A stretch of DNA of 22,914 bases from CAYYEF01 sp964470825 (GCA_964470825.1 CAYYEF010000010.1:1-22914), one strand, 5' to 3'; shown: positions 4,673 through 12,515, counted from the stretch's first letter. The notes: a model not told the origin generated them from the sequence alone. Numbers and translations are program-made.

Positions 4673-7363
4673 CTATCTGACTAAGATAGCATCTTTGACG
4701 TCTTTTTCTTGATACAACCTACTCTTCTTTCCTTTCTTAACATCAAAAGTAAAGTCTTTACCTTTTACATTAACGGTTACAACGTCGTTTGATCCAAGAT
4801 TTTGAGTAACAATCAATTTTGCAAGTTGGTTTAGAATACGATTCTGAATTACTCTCTTAATTGGTCTCGCACCGTAATGAGGATCGTAACCTTCCTTAGC
4901 TAAGAATGAAATAACTGAATCAGTAACTTTTAAATTAATATTCTTTTCAAGAAGACGTTTTTTAACTTCTTCAATTTGTAAACCAACAATATTTTTAATT
5001 GTATCTTGTTCCAAGATATCAAAGATAATTACATCATCTAAACGATTTAGAAACTCTGGACGGAAATTTTGTTTAAGAGCTTTTTCAACATTTTTCTTGG
5101 CATCAGCATATTGATTATTATCAGTTCCACCCTCATCAAATCCAAGTTTTTCCATATTATCAATATATTCAGCACCAATATTTGAAGTAAGGATAATAAC
5201 TGTATTTTTAAAGTTTACAGTTCTTCCTTTACTATCTGTTAGACGTCCGTTATCTAGAACTTGTAACAAGATATTAAAGACTTCTGGGTGAGCTTTTTCA
5301 ATCTCATCAAATAAAATAACAGAATATGGTCTATGACGAATTGTTTCTGTTAAATTACCAGAATCCTCGTGTCCTACGTATCCAGGAGGTGCACCAATAA
5401 TTTTTGAAACTGCGTGCTTTTCCATAAATTCTGACATATCGACACGAACAAGAGCTTTTTCATCATTGAACATAAATTCAGCAAGAGCTTTTGTTAATTC
5501 AGTCTTTCCAACTCCAGTAGGACCAAGGAAAATAAATGAGCCTATTGGACGATTTGGATCAGAAACTCCGGCACGAGAACGTCTAATGGTATCAGCAATT
5601 TTCCTAACTGCTTCATTTTGACCAACAATTCTCTTTTGAAGTTCTTCTTCCATACGAGCCAGTTTTGTTACCTCTTCTTCTAGCATCTTAGAAACAGGAA
5701 TTCCGGTCCATCTTGAAACAACAGAAGCAATATCTTCTTCTACTATTTCTTCTTTCAAAATTCTTCTTGAAGATTGTAATCTCTTAAGACGTTTTTCTTT
5801 TACGCTCAGATCTTTTTCCAAAGAAGGAATTTGACCATAACGAATTTCTGCTGCCCGAGTTAAATCAAGTTGCAATTCTGCAGATTCTGCATCAAGACGT
5901 AGTAATTCTAATTTTTCTTTAATTTGTTTAATTGAAATAATTACTTCTTTTTCGTTTTTCCATTTTAGTTCCAATTCCCTAGTACTTTCTTTTAGATCAG
6001 CAACTTCTTTTTCTATTTTCTTTAGACGAGCATCTGTTTTCTGGCTTTTTTCTTTTTCATTACGCAAAGCCTCTTTTTCAATTTCAAGACGTGTAATTTT
6101 TCGGCGTGTTTCTTCTAATTCGGGTGGCATATTTTCTAAAGAAATTTTCAAAGTAGAAGCAGCCTCATCAATAAGATCAACCGCTTTATCAGGAAGAAAA
6201 CGATCTGTAATATAACGACTAGATAATTCTACTGATGCAACAATAGCATCGTCAGTAATTCTCACACCATGATAAAGTTCATATTTTTCTTTAAGACCAC
6301 GCATAATAGCCACAGCATCTTCAATACTTGGTTCAGCCACAACAATAGGTTGAAAACGACGAGTCAAAGCTCCATCTTTTTCAATATGTCTTTGATATTC
6401 TTTTAAGGTAGTAGCGCCGATGACTTTTATTTCCCCACGAGCAAGAGCAGGTTTAAGCATATTTGAAGCATCAAGTGAACCTTCAGCAGCACCAGCTCCA
6501 GCTAAAGTGTGAATCTCATCGATAAACAAAATTATTTTGCCTTCAGATTGTTTTACTTCTTTAATAATTTTTTTAAGTCTATCTTCAAACTCTCCTCGAT
6601 ATTTTGTTCCGGCAACAAGAGATCCTAGATCAAGTGAGACAATATCACGATCTTTTAAGGAATCTGGAATATCACCTTGAGCGATTCTATTTGCCAAACC
6701 TTCAACAATGGCAGTTTTACCAACACCGGCTTCTCCGATTAAAATTGGATTATTTTTTGTTCGACGAGAAAGTATTTGAATAATTCTGTTTACTTCTTTG
6801 TCACGACCAATTACAGGATCAATTTTATTTTCTTTGGCTTTTTCTGTAAGACTAAGAGTGTATTTTCGAAGTGATTTAAATACTTTTGGTTCTTTATCTG
6901 GAGAAGTTTTGTTTACTCTTAGTTCTTCAATTATTTTTAAAATTGGTTCTCTTTCAATTTTGAAAGTTTTAATAACTTCTTTTGCACTAGATTCAATATC
7001 AAACATAGCCAAGAATAAATGTTCTACAGAAACAAACTCATCATTCATGACCTGAGCTACCCTAGTTGAATGTTCAATAATAGCAGCCAATTCTGGGGCT
7101 AAATAAATTTGAAAAGATGGAGAAACTGTTTGTTGAACCTCATCTGGAGTTTCGATTGAATCTAGAACATTATCGGTAATCAATACAGTATCTATAGACA
7201 TTTTTTCTAATATAGAAATAATCAAACTCTCTTCTTGTAGCAGAAGAGCTCCCAATAAATGTAGTGGGTTTACATGATTTTGACCCCTTTCAATAGCCAA
7301 TTCATGGGCTTGTTTTATAGCTTCTCGAGCTTTTGCTGTGAAATTTTTAAATGGAGGTACCAT
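4673..7363 (-). CDS. clpB: ATP-dependent disaggregase ClpB
   Basis: 896 aa Hsp100 AAA+ chaperone that threads aggregated proteins through a hexameric ring. An N-terminal Clp repeat domain spans residues ~1-150. The first AAA+ module has Walker A GEAGVGKT (210-217) and Walker B IILFIDEIH (277-285). A long coiled-coil middle domain (~405-530), rich in Glu/Lys, marks ClpB rather than a short-M-domain ClpC. The second AAA+ module has GPTGVGKT (614-621), pore loop GYVG (661-664) and VILFDEIEKAH (682-692). The length is slightly above the usual ~860. I see no ClpP-docking tripeptide loop, consistent with disaggregation rather than proteolysis. TATAAA lies 8 nt before the ATG, implying a near-leaderless mRNA. 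No CIRCE heat-shock operator is visible upstream. Confidence 0.94.
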   Translation of the reverse strand: MVPPFKNFTAKAREAIKQAHELAIERGQNHVNPLHLLGALLLQEESLIISILEKMSIDTVLITDNVLDSIETPDEVQQTVSPSFQIYLAPELAAIIEHSTRVAQVMNDEFVSVEHLFLAMFDIESSAKEVIKTFKIEREPILKIIEELRVNKTSPDKEPKVFKSLRKYTLSLTEKAKENKIDPVIGRDKEVNRIIQILSRRTKNNPILIGEAGVGKTAIVEGLANRIAQGDIPDSLKDRDIVSLDLGSLVAGTKYRGEFEDRLKKIIKEVKQSEGKIILFIDEIHTLAGAGAAEGSLDASNMLKPALARGEIKVIGATTLKEYQRHIEKDGALTRRFQPIVVAEPSIEDAVAIMRGLKEKYELYHGVRITDDAIVASVELSSRYITDRFLPDKAVDLIDEAASTLKISLENMPPELEETRRKITRLEIEKEALRNEKEKSQKTDARLKKIEKEVADLKESTRELELKWKNEKEVIISIKQIKEKLELLRLDAESAELQLDLTRAAEIRYGQIPSLEKDLSVKEKRLKRLQSSRRILKEEIVEEDIASVVSRWTGIPVSKMLEEEVTKLARMEEELQKRIVGQNEAVRKIADTIRRSRAGVSDPNRPIGSFIFLGPTGVGKTELTKALAEFMFNDEKALVRVDMSEFMEKHAVSKIIGAPPGYVGHEDSGNLTETIRHRPYSVILFDEIEKAHPEVFNILLQVLDNGRLTDSKGRTVNFKNTVIILTSNIGAEYIDNMEKLGFDEGGTDNNQYADAKKNVEKALKQNFRPEFLNRLDDVIIFDILEQDTIKNIVGLQIEEVKKRLLEKNINLKVTDSVISFLAKEGYDPHYGARPIKRVIQNRILNQLAKLIVTQNLGSNDVVTVNVKGKDFTFDVKKGKKSRLYQEKDVKDAILVR

Positions 7364-7371
7364 ACGCCAAA

Positions 7372-7377
7372 TTTATA
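7372..7377 (-). promoter_or_regulatory. Putative -10 box for clpB
   Basis: TATAAA on the minus strand, 8 nt upstream of the clpB ATG, within the 54-nt gap to the gene at 7418. Confidence 0.4.
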
Positions 7378-7417
7378 TTAATTAATTAAACTTGTAAATA
7401 ATCTCTCCTAATATTAT

Positions 7418-8272
7418 TTATTTCCCGTTAAGGAAATTTTTAATATTGTTTGATGGAGTAAATGTGTTTACTTTTGCTAAATCTCCGTTAATTCTAGCAC
7501 CAATAATTTCTCCTTGAAGATTTAAAATTATACTACCCAAAAGAACATTTGATTTATCGACCGAAGTTTCAATTAATTTCAATTGTTCTACTGGTTTAGA
7601 ATCCGCTGTCACCTGTGAAGTTTTTAATGCTCCTGACCCTGTAACAAGGTTTGTTATTATTCCAGTTGCTACGGTGTTAGAATTAATACCTGATAAAGAA
7701 ATAACTGATTGAGCTAGTTTAAGATTTTGAGAGTCAGCAAATGAAGCTGGACTAAAATCGACTGGAGCATTTTGTCCATCGGTAATTCTTAAGATTGCAT
7801 AGGGATCATTTGGTTGTCTGTGTCCTACGCTTAAATTATATTTACTACCTCCGGGATAAATAGCAGAATATCTTCCCGCGCTTTGAATGACTGAAGAATC
7901 AGTAACCACTCTTCCATTTTTGTCAAAAATAATTCCTAAACCAATAAATGTTTCAGAGATTCCATTTTTTTGATAAATCCTAACAAGACTTTTTGAATTT
8001 TTATTTACAGCATCAATTGTTAAATCTTCATCTTTTACGACGACAGTCACAACTTCTTTTTCAGGAGTTTTTGTAACAGAAACACCTTCTTTATTTTCTT
8101 CTTGTGGAATTATTTTTTCTACAGTTTTCTCTACTACCCTATTTATAGTCTGAGTAACTGGTTCTGGAGCTTGTTCCAAAAGAGATACGGTTGTAATGCC
8201 AGTTGCAATAGACGTCACAAAACTGACTAATAAAGTTAAAAGCACAATTTGTTGAGCGTTTAAATCATTCAT
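7418..8272 (-). CDS. Membrane-anchored trypsin/HtrA-like protein with lost catalytic residues
   Basis: 284 aa. One N-terminal membrane segment (residues ~8-32), a Val/Glu/Lys/Pro-rich linker (to ~82), then a chymotrypsin-like fold. GLGIIFDKNGRVVTDSSVI aligns with the HtrA GSGFII..DGYVVTNNHVV block, but the catalytic His position is Ser127. The Asp position is retained (D156 in NDPYAILRI, matching D-LAVLK). The Ser block GNSGGPL is replaced by VLLGSII, with Leu245 at the nucleophile. The following NLQGEIIGA matches the conserved strand after the active site. No PDZ domain follows. It is therefore probably a pseudoprotease, perhaps binding peptides or acting as a scaffold. It lies 54 bp upstream of clpB on the same strand and has its own extended -10 box. 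Confidence 0.75.
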   Translation of the reverse strand: MNDLNAQQIVLLTLLVSFVTSIATGITTVSLLEQAPEPVTQTINRVVEKTVEKIIPQEENKEGVSVTKTPEKEVVTVVVKDEDLTIDAVNKNSKSLVRIYQKNGISETFIGLGIIFDKNGRVVTDSSVIQSAGRYSAIYPGGSKYNLSVGHRQPNDPYAILRITDGQNAPVDFSPASFADSQNLKLAQSVISLSGINSNTVATGIITNLVTGSGALKTSQVTADSKPVEQLKLIETSVDKSNVLLGSIILNLQGEIIGARINGDLAKVNTFTPSNNIKNFLNGK

Positions 8273-8281
8273 TTGAAGTAC

Positions 8282-8290
8282 ATAATATCA
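8282..8290 (-). promoter_or_regulatory. Extended -10 box for the trypsin-like gene
   Basis: TGATATTAT on the minus strand (TATTAT at 8282-8287), 9 nt before the ATG at 8272. It lies in the 28-nt gap after the cysteine desulfurase stop. Confidence 0.5.
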
Positions 8291-8300
8291 AAAAAATAGA

Positions 8301-9485
8301 TTAATTGATAGTGTTTAGAACTTTATCTAAAGCTTTTAAAACAAAGTCTATATCACTCTTTTTTGTATATTTACCTAAAGTAAAACGTAGTGAGGATGCT
8401 CCACAATTTTCTCCTAGGGAATCTACTACATAAGATCTAGTTTCATCTGAAATATTTTTACAAGCAGTCACAGAAGAACACTCAACCCCTAAAACACTTA
8501 ATTTAATTACTGCAAATTCAGCATGCAATCCTGGAAAACAAAAATTAACATTATTAGGCAATCTATTTTCTTTTTCACCATTTAATTTTGCTTGTGGAAA
8601 TTTTTCAATAATTCTTTCAATAAAATAATCTCTTAATTTAATAATTTTTTCTGAGTGTTCTTGAGATTTTTTTTGAGCTAATTTTAAAGCTTCTGAAAAA
8701 CCAACAATAAGAGCTACGTTCTCTGTCCCTGGTCGCAAACCAAATTCATGATTACCACCAAACAAAATATTTTCAAGCGGAACATAACTTTTCCTAATTA
8801 AAGCCCCTGCCCCTTTTGGCCCATAAATTTTTGAAGCATCAAGAGTCATCAAATCAATACCAATAGAATTTATGTTTATATTTATGAAATTTGGGGCCTG
8901 ACTTGCATCAGAATGTAGATAAGGGAAATCAAAATGAGCTTTTTGAATCTTATTTTTATATTTTTTTATTTCGGCGCTAATTCTTCTAACTGGCAAAAGT
9001 GTTCCGATTTCATTATTAGCAAGCATTACAGAAACCAAGACAACTCTCTCATCCAAAACTTTTTTAAATTCTTCTATATCAATCTGACCATTTGGTAAAG
9101 TTTTTAAATAGACAATTTCTACACCACATTCTCTTTCTAAAAATTTAACTGGTTCTATAACAGAAACATGCTCAATCTGAGTTGTAATTATTTTAGGTTT
9201 TATATTTGGATGTTTTTTTTGAAAAGCTCTAATTACACCAATAAGCGCAAGATTATTACTCTCTGTTCCGGAAGAAGTAAAAATAACTTCGTTTGTTTTA
9301 ACTCCACAAACCCTAGCAACATCTTCTCTAGCTTGATCTAAAAATTTTTTAACTCTTAAAGAACTATCATAAAGTCCTTGTGCATTATAAAAATCAATAC
9401 TAAAAAATTGACTCATCTTCTTGAGAACAGACTTATCAACTGGCGTAGTTGAAGCATAATCTAAATATACCCTTTTAGAAAACAT
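8301..9485 (-). CDS. Cysteine desulfurase (NifS/IscS family)
   Basis: 394 aa PLP-dependent enzyme that takes sulfur from L-cysteine as a persulfide for Fe-S clusters or tRNA thiolation. Visible hallmarks: N-terminal YLDYASTTP, SSGTESNN, PLP-stacking His106 (TQIEHVSV), Asp193 (HSDASQAP), and PLP-binding Lys219 (ASKIYGPKGAGAL). GLRPGTENV and catalytic Cys342 (VTACKN) in the mobile loop are also visible, and SSLRFTLGKYT closes the domain. The residue just before the PLP Lys is Ser instead of the usual His of SHK. No iscU, sufU or tRNA thiouridylase gene is adjacent, so its sulfur acceptor cannot be read from context. It is divergent from the DUF4446 gene, with only 26 bp between the start codons. 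Confidence 0.93.
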   Translation of the reverse strand: MFSKRVYLDYASTTPVDKSVLKKMSQFFSIDFYNAQGLYDSSLRVKKFLDQAREDVARVCGVKTNEVIFTSSGTESNNLALIGVIRAFQKKHPNIKPKIITTQIEHVSVIEPVKFLERECGVEIVYLKTLPNGQIDIEEFKKVLDERVVLVSVMLANNEIGTLLPVRRISAEIKKYKNKIQKAHFDFPYLHSDASQAPNFINININSIGIDLMTLDASKIYGPKGAGALIRKSYVPLENILFGGNHEFGLRPGTENVALIVGFSEALKLAQKKSQEHSEKIIKLRDYFIERIIEKFPQAKLNGEKENRLPNNVNFCFPGLHAEFAVIKLSVLGVECSSVTACKNISDETRSYVVDSLGENCGASSLRFTLGKYTKKSDIDFVLKALDKVLNTIN

Positions 9486-9511
9486 ATTATTGTTCTATAA
9501 TACTACACATT
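9486..9511. promoter_or_regulatory. Compact divergent promoter region
   Basis: The 26 bp between two divergent ATGs hold TATAAT on the plus strand (9496-9501), 10 nt before the right-hand ATG. Overlapping it is TATTAT on the minus strand (9497-9502), 11 nt before the left-hand ATG. Both transcripts would be nearly leaderless, and any -35 boxes lie inside the opposite gene. Confidence 0.5.
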
Positions 9512-10003
9512 ATGAGTTTTCTAACAAGTATTACAAACACTGATATAATTTTTTATTTATTTATTACTTTCATAGCGTTAATTATTTTTCTTTTAATATG
9601 GATTATACGCCTGGAATTAAGAATGAAAAAATTGATGAGAGGAAAATCAGGACATACTCTAGAAAATTCATTTATTGATATGCAAAAAGATATTGATAAT
9701 TTGGTTAAATTTAGAATAGATTTAGAAAAATATCTAAAAATTATCGAAAAAAGAATATCAAAAAGTATCCAAGGTGTTCATAATTTAAATTTTAACGCTT
9801 TTAAAGGTATGGATTCTGGTGGAAAAAGTTTTGCAACAGCATTTTTAAACGAAAATGGAGATGGGATTATTTTATCAAGCTTACACGCACGAGACAGAGT
9901 TAGCATCTTTGCTAAACAGGTAAAGAAATTTAAAGCAGAGATAGAATTATCCGAGGAAGAAAACATTGCGTTGACAAAAGCCAGAGAATACTGCAATCTA
10001 TAA
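9512..10003 (+). CDS. DUF4446 family membrane protein
   Basis: 163 aa. One N-terminal transmembrane segment (~residues 11-33) is followed by a basic stretch, then a probable coiled coil (~45-90). The conserved C-terminal block includes NFNAFKGMDSGGKSFATAFL, then GDGIILSSLHARDRVSIFAK, then SEEENIALTKA. This arrangement (membrane helix, coiled coil, RYNAF-like and GxVLTSLxxRxExRxYAK-like blocks) is that of DUF4446, a family also seen in Firmicutes beside chromosome-partition genes. Biochemical function is unknown. It lies 49 bp upstream of infB on the same strand and may be co-transcribed. Confidence 0.75.
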   Translation: MSFLTSITNTDIIFYLFITFIALIIFLLIWIIRLELRMKKLMRGKSGHTLENSFIDMQKDIDNLVKFRIDLEKYLKIIEKRISKSIQGVHNLNFNAFKGMDSGGKSFATAFLNENGDGIILSSLHARDRVSIFAKQVKKFKAEIELSEEENIALTKAREYCNL

Positions 10004-10052
10004 AAAACGGTTTAAATTCGCCTTTTTTAATTAATCTAACCCAATATTTATT

Positions 10053-11558
10053 ATGAATAATCAAGAAAACAAAAACTTGGTCGTGAGACCGCCTGTCGTT
10101 GTAATAATGGGTCATATTGACCATGGTAAATCTACCCTACTTGATTATATCCGTAAAACAAACATTGTTGCCAAAGAAGCTGGTGGTATTACTCAGCATT
10201 TGGGTGCATACGAAGTAAATCATAAAAACGCAGATGGTTCTGAGCACAAAATTACTTTTCTAGACACTCCTGGTCATGAAGCTTTTGGAACTGTTCGTAG
10301 CCGAGGTTCTCAAGTAGCTGATATCGCAATTCTAATTATCTCTGCTGAAGACAGTGTTAAACCTCAAACTATCGAAGCCCTAAATTGTATAAAAGAAAAT
10401 AAAGTACCTTTTATAGTTGCTATTAATAAAATAGATTCTCCTAGAGCCAATCCAGATATGGTTAAACAAAACCTAATGGAAAACGAGGTATATGTTGAAG
10501 GTTACGGAGGAGATGTTCCTGTTGTAGAAATTTCTGCAAAAACAGGACAAAATATTTGCGATTTACTTGATATGATTCTGCTTGTTGCTGAAGTTTCAGA
10601 ATTAAAAGCAGATCCGACAATATTAGCAGAAGGTTTTATAATTGAATCCAGAAAAGATAAAGAGCGAGGAATTTCTGCAACTCTTCTAATTAAAAACGGA
10701 ACTCTATCGCAAGGTCAATTTGTTGCATGTAAAAACGCCATGGCCCCTATTCGTGCAATAGTGGATCAAAATAATAAAATTATTAAAAGTGCCACTTTTT
10801 CTGCCCCTGTAACAATTAGCGGTTTTAGCGATATGCCAACAGTGGGTGCTGAATTTAAAATATTTACAGACAAAAATGAAATTACAGACTATTGTAATAA
10901 ATGTAAATTAGAAATTGCTAATGATGCTGGTTTTGAACAAAACAATTTTGGTAAAACTGCTATTCCTTTAATTATAAAAGCTGATAACCAGGGTTCGGTT
11001 GATGCTATTGAACATGAGCTTAAGAAAATAAATCCTGAAAATGCTTATATAAAAATAATCAGTAAAGGAATTGGAAATATTAGTGAAACTGATATTAAAA
11101 TGGCTAGTGGAAGTCAAAATGCCTTCGTAGTAGGTTTTGGTATTAAAGCCGACAAATCTGCAGAACTTATGGCTGAACGTCTAGTAATAGAAATTAAAAC
11201 AGCTAAAATTATTTATGAATTAATCGATTGGCTAAAAGAAGCAATTGAAAAAAGACGTCCTAGAATTGAAACAGAAGAAATTATTGGTGAAGCAAAAATT
11301 CTAAAAGTCTTTAATGGTACAAAAAACAACCAAGTTGTTGGAGCACGAGTACTAAGTGGTTCTATTAAACTTGGTAATAAAGTTAAAATATTACGTCGTG
11401 AAGAAGAAATTGGAAAAGGTGTAATTAAAGAACTTCAACAACAAAAATCCAAAGCTACTGAAGTTAGTTCTGATACTGAATGTGGAATTTCAATAGAAGC
11501 AAAAGTCGAGATTGCTCCGGGTGACATTATTCAATCAATTCAACTTGTAACAAAATAG
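10053..11558 (+). CDS. infB: Translation initiation factor IF-2 (short form)
   Basis: 501 aa GTPase that places initiator tRNA on the 30S subunit and promotes subunit joining. G1 GHIDHGKST is at residues 20-28, switch II DTPGHEAF at 71-78 and NKID at 125-128. Domain II, the linker domain (around PLIIKADNQGSVDAIEHEL) and the C-terminal fMet-tRNA-binding barrel (GEAKILKVFNGTKNNQVVGA) follow. The G domain starts almost at the N-terminus: the long variable N-terminal region of typical bacterial IF-2 (650-950 aa) is absent. The switch I block reads AGGITQHLGAYEV. It is followed two bases later by rbfA, with which it forms an operon. Confidence 0.96.
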   Translation: MNNQENKNLVVRPPVVVIMGHIDHGKSTLLDYIRKTNIVAKEAGGITQHLGAYEVNHKNADGSEHKITFLDTPGHEAFGTVRSRGSQVADIAILIISAEDSVKPQTIEALNCIKENKVPFIVAINKIDSPRANPDMVKQNLMENEVYVEGYGGDVPVVEISAKTGQNICDLLDMILLVAEVSELKADPTILAEGFIIESRKDKERGISATLLIKNGTLSQGQFVACKNAMAPIRAIVDQNNKIIKSATFSAPVTISGFSDMPTVGAEFKIFTDKNEITDYCNKCKLEIANDAGFEQNNFGKTAIPLIIKADNQGSVDAIEHELKKINPENAYIKIISKGIGNISETDIKMASGSQNAFVVGFGIKADKSAELMAERLVIEIKTAKIIYELIDWLKEAIEKRRPRIETEEIIGEAKILKVFNGTKNNQVVGARVLSGSIKLGNKVKILRREEEIGKGVIKELQQQKSKATEVSSDTECGISIEAKVEIAPGDIIQSIQLVTK

Positions 11559-11560
11559 AT

Positions 11561-11887
11561 ATGTCTGATCATAGAAAAGAAAAAGTAGAAGAATTAATTA
11601 GTCATCTTGCTTCAGATTTTATTAATCGAGAGGCTAGCAACAAATCCCTTATTACTGTAACTAGGGTTTTTTTAAGTGAAGACTTTAAAAATTGTGATAT
11701 ATTTTTTACTGTATTTCCTGAAAACCAGAGCCTTGCAGCATTAGACTTTTTAAAACGTCAACGTAGTGATTTTAAATCATTTTTCAAAGAGAAAAGTAAT
11801 ATTGGTCAAATCCCCTTTTTTGATTTTGCCATTGACGAAGGAGAAAAAGCTAGACAAAGAGTTGAGGAAATTTCTCTAAATCTATAA
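11561..11887 (+). CDS. rbfA: Ribosome-binding factor A
   Basis: 108 aa, type-II KH-like fold. RbfA binds the 30S subunit during late 16S rRNA maturation. The N-terminal helix has HRKEKVEELISHLASDFI, the core strand is TVTRVFLSEDFKNCDIFFTV, and the end is PFFDFAIDEGEKARQRVEEI. This matches the family's PxLxFxxDxxxxxxxRI ending. Start ATG is two bases after the infB stop, so it is translationally coupled to infB, the usual infB-rbfA order. Confidence 0.93.
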   Translation: MSDHRKEKVEELISHLASDFINREASNKSLITVTRVFLSEDFKNCDIFFTVFPENQSLAALDFLKRQRSDFKSFFKEKSNIGQIPFFDFAIDEGEKARQRVEEISLNL

Positions 11888-11896
11888 AAATCTTTT

Positions 11897-11929
11897 AAAT
11901 AAATTAATTTCCCTTAATTTATTTTTTTG
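11897..11929 (+). terminator. Terminator after infB-rbfA
   Basis: AAATAAATTAA and TTAATTTATTT form an 11-bp AT-only stem with a TTTCCC loop, followed by more T. Stem strength is modest. Confidence 0.65.
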
Positions 11930-11936
11930 TTAGAAT
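11928..11936 (+). promoter_or_regulatory. Extended -10 promoter of tRNA-Cys
   Basis: TGTTAGAAT, 33 nt upstream of the tRNA. The pre-tRNA leader that follows can form a small CAAC/GTTG hairpin. Confidence 0.5.
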
Positions 11937-11969
11937 AAGCCAACAACTAATCAAAAGGTTGTAATTAAA

Positions 11970-12041
11970 GGCACGGTGGCGAAATGGTAACGCTGCAGTT
12001 TGCAAAACTGCCATGCGCAGGTTCGATTCCTGTCCGTGCCT
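11970..12041 (+). tRNA. tRNA-Cys (GCA)
   Basis: Acceptor GGCACGG/CCGTGCC, anticodon loop TTGCAAA with GCA at 12002-12004, T arm GCAGG-TTCGATT-CCTGT, discriminator T. CCA is not encoded. Confidence 0.95.
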
Positions 12042-12075
12042 CAAATTCAAAAGCCCTTTAATTTAAAAAAATTTG

Positions 12076-12084
12076 TGATAAGAT
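12076..12084 (+). promoter_or_regulatory. Extended -10 promoter of tRNA-Leu(TAA)
   Basis: TGATAAGAT, 10 nt before the tRNA start; no clear -35 box. Confidence 0.45.
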
Positions 12085-12094
12085 ATTTTTTACT

Positions 12095-12176
12095 GCCCGG
12101 GTGGCGGAACTGGTATACGCGCACGACTTAAAATCGTGTCTCGTAAGGGATGCGGGTTCGATTCCCGCCCCGGGCA
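12095..12176 (+). tRNA. tRNA-Leu (TAA)
   Basis: Acceptor GCCCGGG/CCCGGGC, anticodon loop CTTAAAA with TAA, variable arm TCTCGTAAGGGA, T arm GCGGG-TTCGATT-CCCGC, discriminator A. CCA is not encoded. Confidence 0.95.
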
Positions 12177-12182
12177 CATTAA

Positions 12183-12255
12183 CCGCCCATAGCTCAGTTG
12201 GTAGAGCAGCTCCCTCTTAAGGAGACGGTCCAAGGTTCAAATCCTTGTGGGCGGA
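12183..12255 (+). tRNA. tRNA-Lys (CTT)
   Basis: Acceptor CCGCCCA/TGGGCGG, loop CTCTTAA with anticodon CTT at 12216-12218, T arm CAAGG-TTCAAAT-CCTTG, discriminator A. The outermost anticodon-stem pair is a G.A mismatch. It starts six bases after the Leu tRNA, so the two are probably co-transcribed. CCA is not encoded. Confidence 0.93.
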
Positions 12256-12325
12256 CTCGCAATGAAAATGGCGAGCCGCGAAAGCGGTATAACAAGTAAG
12301 CACCCTGCTTGTTTTCAAAATATTT
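12256..12325 (+). terminator. Triple hairpin after tRNA-Lys, the last one terminator-like
   Basis: CTCGC...GCGAG (12256-12275) is followed directly by CCGC-GAAA-GCGG (12276-12287), a GNRA tetraloop hairpin. AACAAG/CTTGTT (12291-12313) follows with T-rich sequence after it. The third is a plausible terminator for the Cys-Leu-Lys transcripts. The first two may protect or help process the tRNA 3' end, or form a small RNA. Confidence 0.5.
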
Positions 12326-12334
12326 TTTTTGAGG

Positions 12335-12340
12335 TATAGT
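12335..12340 (+). promoter_or_regulatory. -10 box of tRNA-Leu(TAG)
   Basis: TATAGT, 19 nt before the tRNA start, just after the preceding terminator. Confidence 0.45.
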
Positions 12341-12359
12341 GGTGCAATAATTAAATAAT

Positions 12360-12440
12360 GCGCGGGTGGCGGAATGGTAGACGCGCTAGTCTTAGGAACT
12401 AGTAGAGCAATCTGTGGAGGTTCAAGTCCTCTCCCGCGCA
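12360..12440 (+). tRNA. tRNA-Leu (TAG)
   Basis: Acceptor GCGCGGG/CCCGCGC, anticodon stem CTAGT/ACTAG with TAG at 12393-12395, a class II variable arm, T arm GGAGG-TTCAAGT-CCTCT, discriminator A. CCA is not encoded. Confidence 0.95.
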
Positions 12441-12446
12441 CATTTG

Positions 12447-12472
12447 AAAAAGTCCCTACTTGGGGCTTTTTT
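12447..12472 (+). terminator. Terminator after tRNA-Leu(TAG)
   Basis: AAAAAGTCCC pairs with GGGGCTTTTTT around a short loop (TACTT), with a terminal T run. Confidence 0.85.
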
Positions 12473-12515
12473 AGTTATATGGTCAAAAATAGCGTTATTT
12501 TAAGCCTTATTTTAC

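Noticed and set aside
7364..7417. CIRCE or other heat-shock operator before clpB
   Set aside because: No TTAGCACTC-N9-GAGTGCTAA-like inverted repeat is present; the gap is simply AT-rich.
12217..12441. 74-aa minus-strand frame (MRGRGLEPPQ...)
   Set aside because: It runs antisense across two tRNAs. Frames starting with this kind of sequence are a well-known product of translating tRNA genes backwards.
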